NCBI GenBank assembly: GCA_017470735.1
Contig: JAFUYB010000022.1
Coordinates: forward strand, 1-64,000
DNA length: 64,000 nucleotides
Reading direction: 5' to 3'
Source: Lachnospiraceae bacterium
GTDB taxonomy: Bacteria; Bacillota; Clostridia; Lachnospirales; Lachnospiraceae
The position numbers were made by a program, and so were the translations under genes. Below the pieces are notes generated by a model. It was given only the letters and a program-made list of their open reading frames with translations, did not search any database and was not told where the DNA came from. Below are positions 1 to 8,057 of the stretch, piece by piece. Each line of letters starts with the position of its first letter. The first letter of the stretch is position 1.

Positions 1-132
1 AAGCACAGGGTTACGATACATCCTCATTGGTTAAATGCAACGATAACTGATGTTTGATTCCTATACTCTACCTTGCAAGAGCCGGGAATCTCGACTCTTT
101 ACTTTAAGTCGGCCTAAAACTCTATGTTATTT
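1..132. other. Left-edge sequence of unknown origin next to a truncated gene
   Basis: No coding frame is supportable here. An imperfect hairpin lies at about 75-98, with AAGAG/CTCTT outer arms and a G+C-rich middle; T-rich sequence follows it on the + strand. The neighbouring serine hydrolase frame stops abruptly at 133, so this stretch may be the end of an inserted element or the scar of a deletion. I could not match it to a named insertion sequence. Confidence 0.3.
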
Positions 133-585
133 TCACTCTTTTTCTCCTCGGTCAATCAGATATTGTATCGCGTAGACAGCCGCATACATCTTTGTATTCG
201 ATGCAAGATCATATAATGTATCGTTTGTAACCGGACTGCCATCGCTTATCCTGCTGCCATCCGGAGCATAGGAATTGACCATATACATACTGTTCATTGC
301 AAGGGCCTTATCCACATCCCCTGCCTGGTCCGGAAAAGCTTTCTCAGCCTGCCAGCTTCCCTCGGGTAAGCTATCTACCGCTTCTAGGTGCGGATCATCT
401 GTCGCCATCTCTTTCTCAGCTTCAGGCAGAGAATCAGACGATGGTTCATCACTTAAAGCGTTGCTGTCATGACCCTCGCTCACCTCTGCAGACGGAGGAG
501 AAGCTGGTATCGTACTACAGCCAGCTAATGTACACAGCATCAGTAATAGATACAAGAGCATTGTCATTTTTTTCAATATTTTCAT
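133..585 (-). pseudogene. Truncated serine hydrolase (beta-lactamase/PBP4 fold) lipoprotein
   Basis: The 150-residue product starts with a lipoprotein signal peptide (lipobox LAGC, Cys at about residue 23), followed by a Ser/Glu-rich linker. It then has DLASNTKMYA, which matches the SxxK active-site motif of class C beta-lactamase-like serine hydrolases (S-N-T-K). Such proteins normally run 350 or more residues and need a downstream YxN and a K/HxG motif. This frame ends about 15 residues after SxxK, so the catalytic domain is almost wholly missing. The start codon overlaps the upstream lipoprotein stop by 4 bases (ATGA), which indicates translational coupling in the ancestral operon. I call it a broken gene; the missing part may lie outside the window if an element was inserted at about 130. 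Confidence 0.75.
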
Positions 586-1241
586 TTCGCATCTTCATCG
601 TCATTTACCCGTGCCTGCCTTGAGGGATCATACATCTGCTCCGCAACTGCCTGTATATCAAAGCCCTCCAGATCAGCGGCAGCCACCGAAAGGGAATACG
701 ATATTCCTATCTCCGTATCATACCATGTAATAAGATCAATCATACCGCTGTCATTTATACTACGGTATGTCTTTGCGCTCATATGTCCCTCGCCCCAGCC
801 TGCCAGTGTAGTCTCATCTTCTGCAGTCCATTCATAATTAAGACCTGACAAATCCATGTATTCATCACCTGTGACCTGTGCCCTGGCATCAAAGATCATA
901 TCGTCCATGGAAAACTGCAGATCCACCATCGGATCGGAAATTCCGTTTGCCTCGGAAGCGTCATCCAGCATAGTCCATGCCAGAACATCAGCTTCATCCG
1001 GCACCTTGAAGAGATTCGGAACTGCTTCTTCCGCCTCTTCCTCGGTGATCTCTCTCCAGGGATTTTCCATTCCGACTTCCTGTTCCGCTTCAGTCCCGGA
1101 CTCCTCTGCGATTTCTGTCTCCAAAGCCGCAGTCTCTTCCGCCTGCTCTTCAGGTGCTTCCTGGGTCGGTGCTGCGCCGCAGCCTGCCAACGCTGTCATC
1201 AAAAAAATAATCCCCGCTATTACCAAATAATTCTTTTTCAT
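582..1241 (-). CDS. Putative surface lipoprotein
   Basis: The 219-residue product has a signal peptide with lipobox ALAGC (Cys at about residue 21) and a low-complexity Glu/Ala-rich linker to about residue 58. A compact acidic domain of about 150 residues, starting near NPWREITEEEAEE, follows. I have the impression of similar domains in other Lachnospiraceae lipoproteins but know of no assigned function. It is predicted to be anchored on the outer face of the membrane. It lies 36 bases downstream of the frameshifted lipoprotein and is coupled to the truncated serine hydrolase, so the three form one leftward transcription unit, probably driven by the repeat-containing promoter at 2498-2532. 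The start is preceded by a GGAGGAAAG ribosome binding site. Confidence 0.7.
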   Translation of the reverse strand: MKKNYLVIAGIIFLMTALAGCGAAPTQEAPEEQAEETAALETEIAEESGTEAEQEVGMENPWREITEEEAEEAVPNLFKVPDEADVLAWTMLDDASEANGISDPMVDLQFSMDDMIFDARAQVTGDEYMDLSGLNYEWTAEDETTLAGWGEGHMSAKTYRSINDSGMIDLITWYDTEIGISYSLSVAAADLEGFDIQAVAEQMYDPSRQARVNDDEDAK

Positions 1242-1277
1242 TTTCTTTCCTCCTACTGAAAATTAATAGCGCAAGTT

Positions 1278-2403
1278 TTACTTCTGCTTCGACACATTCA
1301 AATAATCTCTTATATTAAATGCTTCATCCATTTTCTGCTCCTCATCTATGATCCCTGGAACGAGCTCTGTAACATATGTTTCACCGGAATCTGGATCGAC
1401 ATAGTAACGGTTTATCACTCCTGTGTAGGAATGGTACAATACAACAATCTCACCGGAATCATTTGTGGAAACATCCCAATAATCTCCTGCTTCTTTTCCG
1501 GATTCATATCCAGGATTATTGTTTTTGTAATAATTTATAACTGCATCCAACGCCTGATCTTCAGAAAACACATCAGATGATGCGTTATCGGATTCCGCAG
1601 AAAACACAATGGAATCTATTATCGCTGCAAGTTTATCAGAGACAGGAATATCCATCTCATCATTGCCGCTGTGATGCCCTGTGAGTTCAAAGACAAGCGC
1701 TCCATCCATATAGTCCCTTGCAACCGCTGTCTCGTACAGTCCTGAACCATCCTCCGCAGGAAGCAGGGAAGCCCAGTAACCGTCAACAGCATCGGTTCCC
1801 GGAAAAATGCTCTTCGTGACTGTCACATTTTCACTTCCCCATGACCTTGCCAGCTCATTAATATATGTCTCAGCATCCTTCGATAACACATATGCCGCCG
1901 TTATCATATTGGTGCCTGCCGATTCTCCAATATAAACAAACGTCGTGACAGACCCTTCCGTAGTAACTTCAAAATCGTCCGCAGCATATCGGACGCTCCA
2001 TCCGTTCGGGTCATTATACACTGCTTCATCCGAGCCGCCGGATTTGCCCATATATTCCATACTGCTGAAATTATCCGGATCAGCGTTGCTTAATAGTTCA
2101 AAAACAAGCTCTATACCGTCTTCGTCAAATTCTCCAGTCACAATGCCGTTTTCCGCCGATTTCACCACAAGCTCTTGCCTGGACTCCTCGTCCTCACCTC
2201 CAAATGAGAAAATCACCTTGTTGTCTTTTTGCTCACAGGAAAAAGGAAGACCTATGCCATTATTTCCATCCTCGGTATATCCTGCCCCCTCGTCATAGAA
2301 CACATAGAAATAATCTCTATCTTCCGCACCCTGACAGAATCACTATTGAGGACATTACTGCCAAATACATTCCCACAACCTTTTTTAACACTGCCTTATG
2401 CAT
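1278..2403 (-). pseudogene. Lipoprotein with a single-base frameshift after the signal peptide
   Basis: An ATG at 2401-2403 follows a perfect AGGAGG box at 6-base spacing. It opens a frame coding for a lipoprotein signal peptide ending VILSGCGR, with lipobox LSGC, and then hits TAG at 2317. The mature domain continues in another frame, open from about 2336 down to 1278; its first usable start is GTG at 2303, giving 341 residues. The frames are offset by one extra base, and removing one base between 2317 and 2340 would fuse them into a lipoprotein of about 375 residues. The mature part is acidic and Ser/Asp-rich. I do not recognise its family. Either it is a real mutation or an assembly error. 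Confidence 0.75.
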
Positions 2404-2497
2404 TCACATCCTCCTGTATCTTTTTCCTGCTTATCAATCTGCTTCATCGTATTGTTTTCATCTATCCCTGCTTTTCTTATACCACCTCAAGATATCT

Positions 2498-2532
2498 TAT
2501 TATATCAAACTAACTATTACACCACTGCCACA
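2498..2532 (-). promoter_or_regulatory. Activator-type promoter with 11-bp direct repeats (copy A)
   Basis: Read on the - strand, this 35-mer has two direct repeats with an 11-base period (TGTGGCAGTG then GTGTAATAGT), 10 bases of spacer, and the -10 box TATAAT. No good -35 hexamer is visible; the repeats occupy that place, as expected for an activator-dependent promoter. About 28 of 35 positions match copy B at 16884-16918. It lies about 95 bases upstream of the lipoprotein start at 2403. The 2404-2782 gap holds this promoter and the gene remnant at 2586-2701, and nothing else I can support. Confidence 0.65.
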
Positions 2533-2585
2533 TTTTTAGAGTGATTCCTTTTCCATGCCCGTTTATTTCAGAAAATGTCATCCAA

Positions 2586-2701
2586 TTTACTTTGCTCTTG
2601 CTTTCGTGGTATAATGCATCATCAGTGTTTCGGATTGCAATAATATGGGAGATCGGCTCATGGCTAAAACGGTATCTATGGGAACACAGGATTTTGCTTA
2701 G
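2586..2701 (+). pseudogene. 5' remnant of an AAA-ATPase-like (DUF1703-type) gene
   Basis: A promoter-like pair (TTTACT at 2586, 18-base spacer, TATAAT at 2610), a GGGAG ribosome binding site and an ATG at 2660 precede 13 codons, MAKTVSMGTQDFA, followed by TAG at 2699. From memory, this peptide resembles the first residues of the AAA-ATPase_like family common in gut Clostridia, which typically begins MAKTVSIGIQDF. Nothing after the stop resembles the rest of that roughly 500-residue protein, so I read it as the surviving 5' end of a deleted gene. The match is short and from memory. Confidence 0.4.
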
Positions 2702-2782
2702 GGTATTTGATATGGAGACGGCAGTTTATAATTCTTTTGGCCTGAGCCCGGGTCATTCCATAATCATCCGCGTGAAACAATA

Positions 2783-4318
2783 TCATTCGGTTCCCTCAAT
2801 CCCCTTTACAACCTCTCCTTCGTAATTAACGGCTTCGGCATCACTGATCACCTTCTCGCCTGCCGAAAGCCCCTCTGATATCTGGGTATAGTCCTCATCC
2901 GCCAATCCGGTTTTAATATACTTCTTTGTTACTTCCCCTTTATTCTCACCTTTTATTACATAGACATAGCTTCCATCGTCATCCGTATATACACAGGCTG
3001 TAGGAATTCTTACAGCATTTTCTTCTTTGTCAAGCTTGACGGTTACATCACTTTCCAGACCCACTATGAGATCCTCATCGGTTTTTATGGATATTTCTAT
3101 GCTTGCCTTTGGTTTCCCGGAAGCATCATTTATGGCATTCTGGCTGATGCGGGAAACCTTGCCCTTGTACTTTTGGTCTCCGATCATAAGCTTTGCTTTC
3201 TGTCCTTTTTTGACAGAAGATATATCAAATCTGGAAACCATCATCTTGACAATATATGAATTATCACTCTGCATCTCCATTATGGGAGAACCTTTTTCCA
3301 CATACGCGCCGGCATCAACCAGGCATTCCGTAATAATTCCGTTGTCGGGGGCAGCAGTGCCTCCATGAGCCTTGTCCAGCTCCTTTTGGGCCTGAGCCAG
3401 CAGCTGCTTGTTGTGGGCAAGTGTTGCTTCATCAGATTTTAATTCCTGGCCTGCGGTGATCAAAGACTGGGCCGTAGACATATCTGTCTTGGCCTGCGCC
3501 CATTTGTTGTTTAAGCTTTCCAATTGCTGCTGATAGCCTGTGTATCTTTTGTATTCGGCGGGCTTTAATCCGTCCAGCGGCAGCTCCAGTTCTTTATTCT
3601 GGATCTCAAGAAGCCTGCTGTTGATATCATAGATCTCATCCGTATAACTCTGGGCGTCAGATACATAATCCTCATATTCATCGTCATCATCGTCATCAGA
3701 TTCTTCATTTTCCAAACGCTCAAGCTCGTAATCCGTATCCTTAAGCCCGCTTTCCGCCTCGGCAAGCTTATCCTGCAGCTTTAATTTTTCCTCCTCGATT
3801 TTATTTCTGTCTTTTTCGTTGGTATAGTCTCCCTTGTATTTTTTAGAATCCAGCTCATGAATATTCTTTGCAAGCTCATCATATTCCTGCTTGTACTGCT
3901 CATCCAAAGCCTTTGCCGTATCATAATCGCTCTGGTACTTTGCTCTGGTAGCGGCAGCTGCAGACAATACCTGCTGGCTGTAATCAACATCTGTGGCAGC
4001 GATATCCACCATCTGCTGCTGGAGTTCATCCTTGTAGGCCACAAGCATTTCGCCTTTTCTTACTCTCATACCGGCATTCACATAACGCCGTGATATCTCT
4101 CCGCTCACCGGGGCGTAGATTGTCATTGTGTGATCCCCGGCAACATTTCCTACGCCTATAAGCTTTGGAGCCACTTTACCCTCGTCAACTGCCACAACCT
4201 CCAGCTCGTCAGGGCTTAACATATAATATGCCAATCCCCCAAGTACTGCTGCAGCTGCCAATACAACAGCCACAATCTTTACACGCTTTGTTATGTTGAA
4301 TTCTTTAAACTTTTTCAT
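2783..4318 (-). CDS. Membrane fusion protein (HlyD/RND-type adaptor) of a MacB-like exporter
   Basis: The 511-residue product is a periplasmic-adaptor-type protein with one N-terminal membrane helix (residues 12-32). A barrel-sandwich half with PVSGEISRRYVNAGMRVRKG follows at about residues 65-85. A long coiled-coil region spans about 90-320 and contains an unusual Asp/Glu-rich patch, SDDDDDDEYEDY. The second lipoyl half (about 325-350) and a beta-barrel domain follow. I chose the ATG at 4318 because it starts 7 bases after the ATPase stop and gives a proper signal anchor; the longer frame to 4465 only overlaps the ATPase gene. In Gram-positive bacteria such adaptors work with an FtsX-like permease and a LolD-like ATPase, which are the two genes upstream. 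The substrate is unknown. Confidence 0.88.
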   Translation of the reverse strand: MKKFKEFNITKRVKIVAVVLAAAAVLGGLAYYMLSPDELEVVAVDEGKVAPKLIGVGNVAGDHTMTIYAPVSGEISRRYVNAGMRVRKGEMLVAYKDELQQQMVDIAATDVDYSQQVLSAAAATRAKYQSDYDTAKALDEQYKQEYDELAKNIHELDSKKYKGDYTNEKDRNKIEEEKLKLQDKLAEAESGLKDTDYELERLENEESDDDDDDEYEDYVSDAQSYTDEIYDINSRLLEIQNKELELPLDGLKPAEYKRYTGYQQQLESLNNKWAQAKTDMSTAQSLITAGQELKSDEATLAHNKQLLAQAQKELDKAHGGTAAPDNGIITECLVDAGAYVEKGSPIMEMQSDNSYIVKMMVSRFDISSVKKGQKAKLMIGDQKYKGKVSRISQNAINDASGKPKASIEISIKTDEDLIVGLESDVTVKLDKEENAVRIPTACVYTDDDGSYVYVIKGENKGEVTKKYIKTGLADEDYTQISEGLSAGEKVISDAEAVNYEGEVVKGIEGTE

Positions 4319-4325
4319 ATCAAAC

Positions 4326-5042
4326 CTACCATTCCAGCTTATCCGCATCCAACGGGTTCTCATTGTATTTGATATCTGATACGGTTCCGTCCCGTACCAA
4401 TACCACCTTGTCCGCGATGTCCGCAAAGGCACTGTTATGCGTAACCATGACAACGGTCCGGCCATATTGCTTGCTCTGAAGCTGCAGCAGCTTCAGCACC
4501 TCCTGGCCTGTTTTGGTATCAAGCGCGCCTGTAGGCTCGTCACAGAGCAGAAGGCGCGGCATCTTAGCAATGGCTCTGGCTATTGATACTCTTTGCTGCT
4601 GCCCTCCGGACATCTGTGATGGAAAATTATCCTTCCTGTCTCCAAGCCCAACAAGCTCAAGAGCCTCCCCAGGATCCATGATCTCTATGCCCAGCTCTTT
4701 CATCAGGGCTACATTTTCATAAGCCGTAAGCGTGGGAACCAGATTGTAAAACTGAAATACGATCCCCACATCCTTCGCGCGGAACTCGCCCAACCTCTTG
4801 TCATCAAAACCGGTGATGTCCAATCCTCCAAACAGGATCCGCCCGCTGGTGGCGGCGTCCAGGCCTCCCACCATATTGAGGAGCGTGCTCTTGCCGGCTC
4901 CGCTGGGTCCTAAGATCACAACCATCTCACCATCCATGATCTCAAGATTTACATCATGCAGCGCTTCATAGACAATAGAGCCTGTCCTGTATATCTTGCC
5001 TACATTCTGAAAAGAAATCAATACTTCTTTTTTCTCAGTCAT
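4326..5042 (-). CDS. ABC exporter ATPase, LolD/MacB type
   Basis: The 238-residue nucleotide-binding subunit has Walker A GPSGAGKST, signature MSGGQQQR, Walker B LLLCDEPTGALD and switch VTHN. It energises the FtsX-like permease coded just upstream. The start at 5042 is supported by AGGTGG at 6-base spacing and lies 10 bases after the permease stop at 5053; the longer frame from GTG at 5063 would overlap the permease and has no ribosome site. Gene order permease-ATPase-adaptor matches MacB-like export or mechanotransmission systems of Firmicutes (family knowledge). Confidence 0.93.
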   Translation of the reverse strand: MTEKKEVLISFQNVGKIYRTGSIVYEALHDVNLEIMDGEMVVILGPSGAGKSTLLNMVGGLDAATSGRILFGGLDITGFDDKRLGEFRAKDVGIVFQFYNLVPTLTAYENVALMKELGIEIMDPGEALELVGLGDRKDNFPSQMSGGQQQRVSIARAIAKMPRLLLCDEPTGALDTKTGQEVLKLLQLQSKQYGRTVVMVTHNSAFADIADKVVLVRDGTVSDIKYNENPLDADKLEW

Positions 5043-5052
5043 AATAGTCCAC

Positions 5053-7389
5053 CTATTCCACACCCTTTAGAGCTTCTACCATATCTATGTCCTTCACCTG
5101 GGATAAAATAATTGCATTGATAATGACTGACAGTACGAAGCACAGTAAAAAGGCATAGATAAAAGGCGTAACACCAACTACCGTTATGTAGTCAATATCA
5201 TGGGCTTCTTCCTCATAAATCAGATGCAGAAGCGGTACTCCAAAGGGCATTCCGAACAAGGTGCCCAGCCCCGTTATGATAAGGCTCTGCTGCTGCAGTA
5301 TCCACCTTATATGATTGGAAGGAAAGCCTAAAACCTTCAGCGTGGCGATCTCCCGGATCTTCTCCATATAGGACAGCACGCCCAGGTTGTACATGACAAC
5401 CACGCCGACGACTACGGCGATAAACATAATGATCGCGACCATATCATCCACTCCCTGGCTGGTATCATTCGAGGACCGGATATAATCCTCATGGGAGATC
5501 ACCGCTGCTATCTCACTATGATCCGTGATCATGGCATGCGGAACCTTCATGTTCGTATATATATTGTTTGGCTGAAACTGTCCCTGTACCTTTTCATACA
5601 GCGCTCTTGTCAGCACAATCCCCTGAGCGCCGTCTGTCTTGTTGATCGAACCCACTCTTACCGTGTACCACCTTTTCTGCCCCGGTATCCTGAAACGGAT
5701 CCTGTCCCCGATCCCGACTCCCATGAATTCAGATGCCTTCACGGTAAGGCTGGCGGAATCCTGCGGCATGTCGATAATCTTAAGATCATTATTGGCAAGC
5801 CTGAAAAGATTGCCTTGATCCGCGACAGTCATGGTGTAAAGCTTCTGATCGCTTTCACTTTTAAGCTCCACAGAAGAGATCATCAGCATCTGTCCCTTGT
5901 ATTGCCGGGAATAATCATAGACCGTCCCATAGTCGGTCCCATCTTTAAAAATAATATGGTAAGCGGCCGGTGTCAAATGATTTTGTCGCCACACACTTTC
6001 CACCTTTAGGGAATCATTAAACGCAAAAGCCGTAACCATCAGAGCCGAACACAGCATAACGCCCATCACGCCCGTGATCGTGCGGAAACGGTTTAGATTG
6101 ACATCCCGCAGGTTCCACCGGGAAGCAAAGCTTAACCGGTTCCATAGCTTAAATCCTTCTATTGGCCCGGCTCCTGCCTGGGTCGGGGGCTCCGGGCGGA
6201 GAATATCCGCTGCATTTTGCACTAGAAGCTTCCTGCAGGAAAAATAAGCTGTCATCGTGGCAATGATTACAATAGCTATATCCACAAACACCTGTCCTTG
6301 GGAGACAAGCAATGTGGCATACGGATTGGAATGGTATGTGACCGTATCCTGAAAAAAAGACACGCCAAGTGTATAGTATCCCACCACCGACCCGCTGATA
6401 CAGGCTAAAACAGCGATGATTGTGACATACGACATATAATGAGCCATGATAGTGGCTCTGGAGAATCCCAGCGCTTTTAGAGCACCGATCAGCGTCCGGT
6501 GCTTTGCCATGATCCTTGTCATCGTCGTGACCACGCCCAAAATAGCTACGGCAATAAACAACACCGGTATGACTGCATCGATCATTTCATTAAAATCAAT
6601 ATCACTGATGACACTGGAAAATCCCGGATCATCTGATTTGGTCAAGACCGTCAGGTTGTTCTTGGAAAGCGCATCCATGATGTCAACCTTGGCTTTTTCC
6701 ATTTCCCGTTCGTCTGCATCCGTAATATATATCTGATTGCTCACATTGGCGAGCGATACATCCATCCTGTCATACACAATGTCCTTACCCGGATACTCGG
6801 TCACATCCAGAAAACAGTAGCAGTAATCGCCGAACCTTGGCTCAGTGTATGTATCATCCACCGTATATTCGTAAAAGTCGGGATTGTCCGCTATCCCCCG
6901 AATCGTTTCGTCAAAATAAGCTCCCTCGTATTTTAGAGTAACCTTGTCGCCCACGGCAAAATGCTCCGCTTCGGCAAAATGCCAGTCGATCCAAACTCCA
7001 GGCATCCCGGGCTCATAAGCGTCACCCTCCATCAAAAGCATTTTGGACACTTCGTCATTGCTGATAAACCGCATTCCCGCCTTTTTCTCCGCGCCGGATT
7101 TGGTAACGATCCTGCCGACGATATCCGCATGCATGGATACAGCCTCGACATTTTGGACGGACTCCACAGCCGCAAGATCCTCCTGCGTAAAGGAGTCCGC
7201 AGTAATCCCGATATCCATAAAGTTCGTTTCGGTAAAATACCGGTCCACAGAAACCCTGAGTCCCTCTGTGGGAGAATCTATCCCGGAGAAAGCAAATGCG
7301 GCAAAAAAGCACATAACAAAGATCGCTAAAAACTGAATGAAATTCTGTTTCAGATCACGAAACATCTTGATCAGTAAGATTTTTTTCAT
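5053..7389 (-). CDS. FtsX-like ABC transporter permease
   Basis: The 778-residue membrane protein has the duplicated FtsX architecture. It has one N-terminal helix, an extracellular domain of about 210 residues, a three-helix FtsX block (about 260-390), a further helix near 430-450, a second extracellular domain, and a final three-helix block (about 650-775). Helix edges carry the typical MTRIMAKHRTLIGALKALGF and EIATLKVLGF segments. Two such blocks in one chain fit a permease of the large YtrF/SalY type. It acts with the ATPase and adaptor coded downstream. Substrate unknown; the operon context suggests peptide, lipid or antibiotic export, or signal transmission, under control of the sensors upstream. 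Confidence 0.9.
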   Translation of the reverse strand: MKKILLIKMFRDLKQNFIQFLAIFVMCFFAAFAFSGIDSPTEGLRVSVDRYFTETNFMDIGITADSFTQEDLAAVESVQNVEAVSMHADIVGRIVTKSGAEKKAGMRFISNDEVSKMLLMEGDAYEPGMPGVWIDWHFAEAEHFAVGDKVTLKYEGAYFDETIRGIADNPDFYEYTVDDTYTEPRFGDYCYCFLDVTEYPGKDIVYDRMDVSLANVSNQIYITDADEREMEKAKVDIMDALSKNNLTVLTKSDDPGFSSVISDIDFNEMIDAVIPVLFIAVAILGVVTTMTRIMAKHRTLIGALKALGFSRATIMAHYMSYVTIIAVLACISGSVVGYYTLGVSFFQDTVTYHSNPYATLLVSQGQVFVDIAIVIIATMTAYFSCRKLLVQNAADILRPEPPTQAGAGPIEGFKLWNRLSFASRWNLRDVNLNRFRTITGVMGVMLCSALMVTAFAFNDSLKVESVWRQNHLTPAAYHIIFKDGTDYGTVYDYSRQYKGQMLMISSVELKSESDQKLYTMTVADQGNLFRLANNDLKIIDMPQDSASLTVKASEFMGVGIGDRIRFRIPGQKRWYTVRVGSINKTDGAQGIVLTRALYEKVQGQFQPNNIYTNMKVPHAMITDHSEIAAVISHEDYIRSSNDTSQGVDDMVAIIMFIAVVVGVVVMYNLGVLSYMEKIREIATLKVLGFPSNHIRWILQQQSLIITGLGTLFGMPFGVPLLHLIYEEEAHDIDYITVVGVTPFIYAFLLCFVLSVIINAIILSQVKDIDMVEALKGVE

Positions 7390-7412
7390 GGTTTATCCCT
7401 TAATTTTGCCCC

Positions 7413-8051
7413 TTATTGACGATACCACAAAAACACCGGTTCCGTACTCTTAATGGTCATAAAAGGTACGATGACTGTATTCTCTATCAATCCATTCGTC
7501 GTGGCATCTCTTCTGAGTTGCCCACCACACTGTTTCATGTGTTTCTGCAGCAGAGAAAAGCCATAATTGTTTGATGCTATAAAATCTTCATCCTTCAAGC
7601 ATTCATCCGGAACATCATGCCGCACCGCAATGATGACCTTTTCACCTGCTTTGTCGGCTGTAAGCCATATCCTTGCCGTTAAGTTACATGTCACAAGATT
7701 CAGTGCCGCCTCACGCAGCAATGGATAAATTGAAAAGACAGGTATGCCAAAATCAACGAGTTCGCTGTCCCTATAAAGCTTAAAACATTCTCCGTAAAAT
7801 GACTGTTCAATGATAAAACTGTTCTCAAGGAAATCCAGTTCCTTAGAAAAGGATATCCATCCTCCATTCCGTTTTGCATATTCACAGTAATGGAAAAAAT
7901 TTGCGATACTGCCGGTATATAAAGCTGCATTCTCCGCGCGGCTGCTTAAAATCCGTTTCAACACTCCCTCATACTCATCCTTCCGGACAGCGAGCTGCCT
8001 GTCCACTATCGCGTCAAGCAATTCTGTTTCCTGCTTGTTTCTATTATTCAT
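7413..8051 (-). CDS. Degenerate LytS-like histidine-kinase/ATPase domain protein
   Basis: The 212-residue product is soluble, with no membrane helix or signal peptide. Residues about 60-130 align by eye with the His_kinase/HATPase region of LytS/YehU-type kinases. The segments FSKELDFLENSFIIEQSFYG and GIPVFSIYPLLREAALNLV correspond to the usual LxxELxFLxxYLxIExxRFG and IPPLLLQPLVENAIKHG. The asparagine N-box is not kept (LREAALN) and no phospho-accepting His is evident; NNYGFSLLQKHMKQCGG may be what remains of the G-box. It follows the degenerate HD-GYP gene by 6 bases and precedes FtsX by 23. A non-catalytic binding or anti-sigma-like partner is my inference. Confidence 0.6.
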   Translation of the reverse strand: MNNRNKQETELLDAIVDRQLAVRKDEYEGVLKRILSSRAENAALYTGSIANFFHYCEYAKRNGGWISFSKELDFLENSFIIEQSFYGECFKLYRDSELVDFGIPVFSIYPLLREAALNLVTCNLTARIWLTADKAGEKVIIAVRHDVPDECLKDEDFIASNNYGFSLLQKHMKQCGGQLRRDATTNGLIENTVIVPFMTIKSTEPVFLWYRQ

Positions 8052-8057
8052 AGTCTA

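Noticed and set aside
2541-2825. 94-codon open frame on the + strand
   Set aside because: It has no ribosome site, an unlikely composition, and runs into the end of the HlyD gene.
2783-4465. 560-residue form of the HlyD-type protein
   Set aside because: The first 49 codons overlap the ATPase gene in another frame and lack the expected signal anchor.
5491-6009. 172-codon antisense frame within the FtsX gene
   Set aside because: A shadow frame, with no domain and no start signals.
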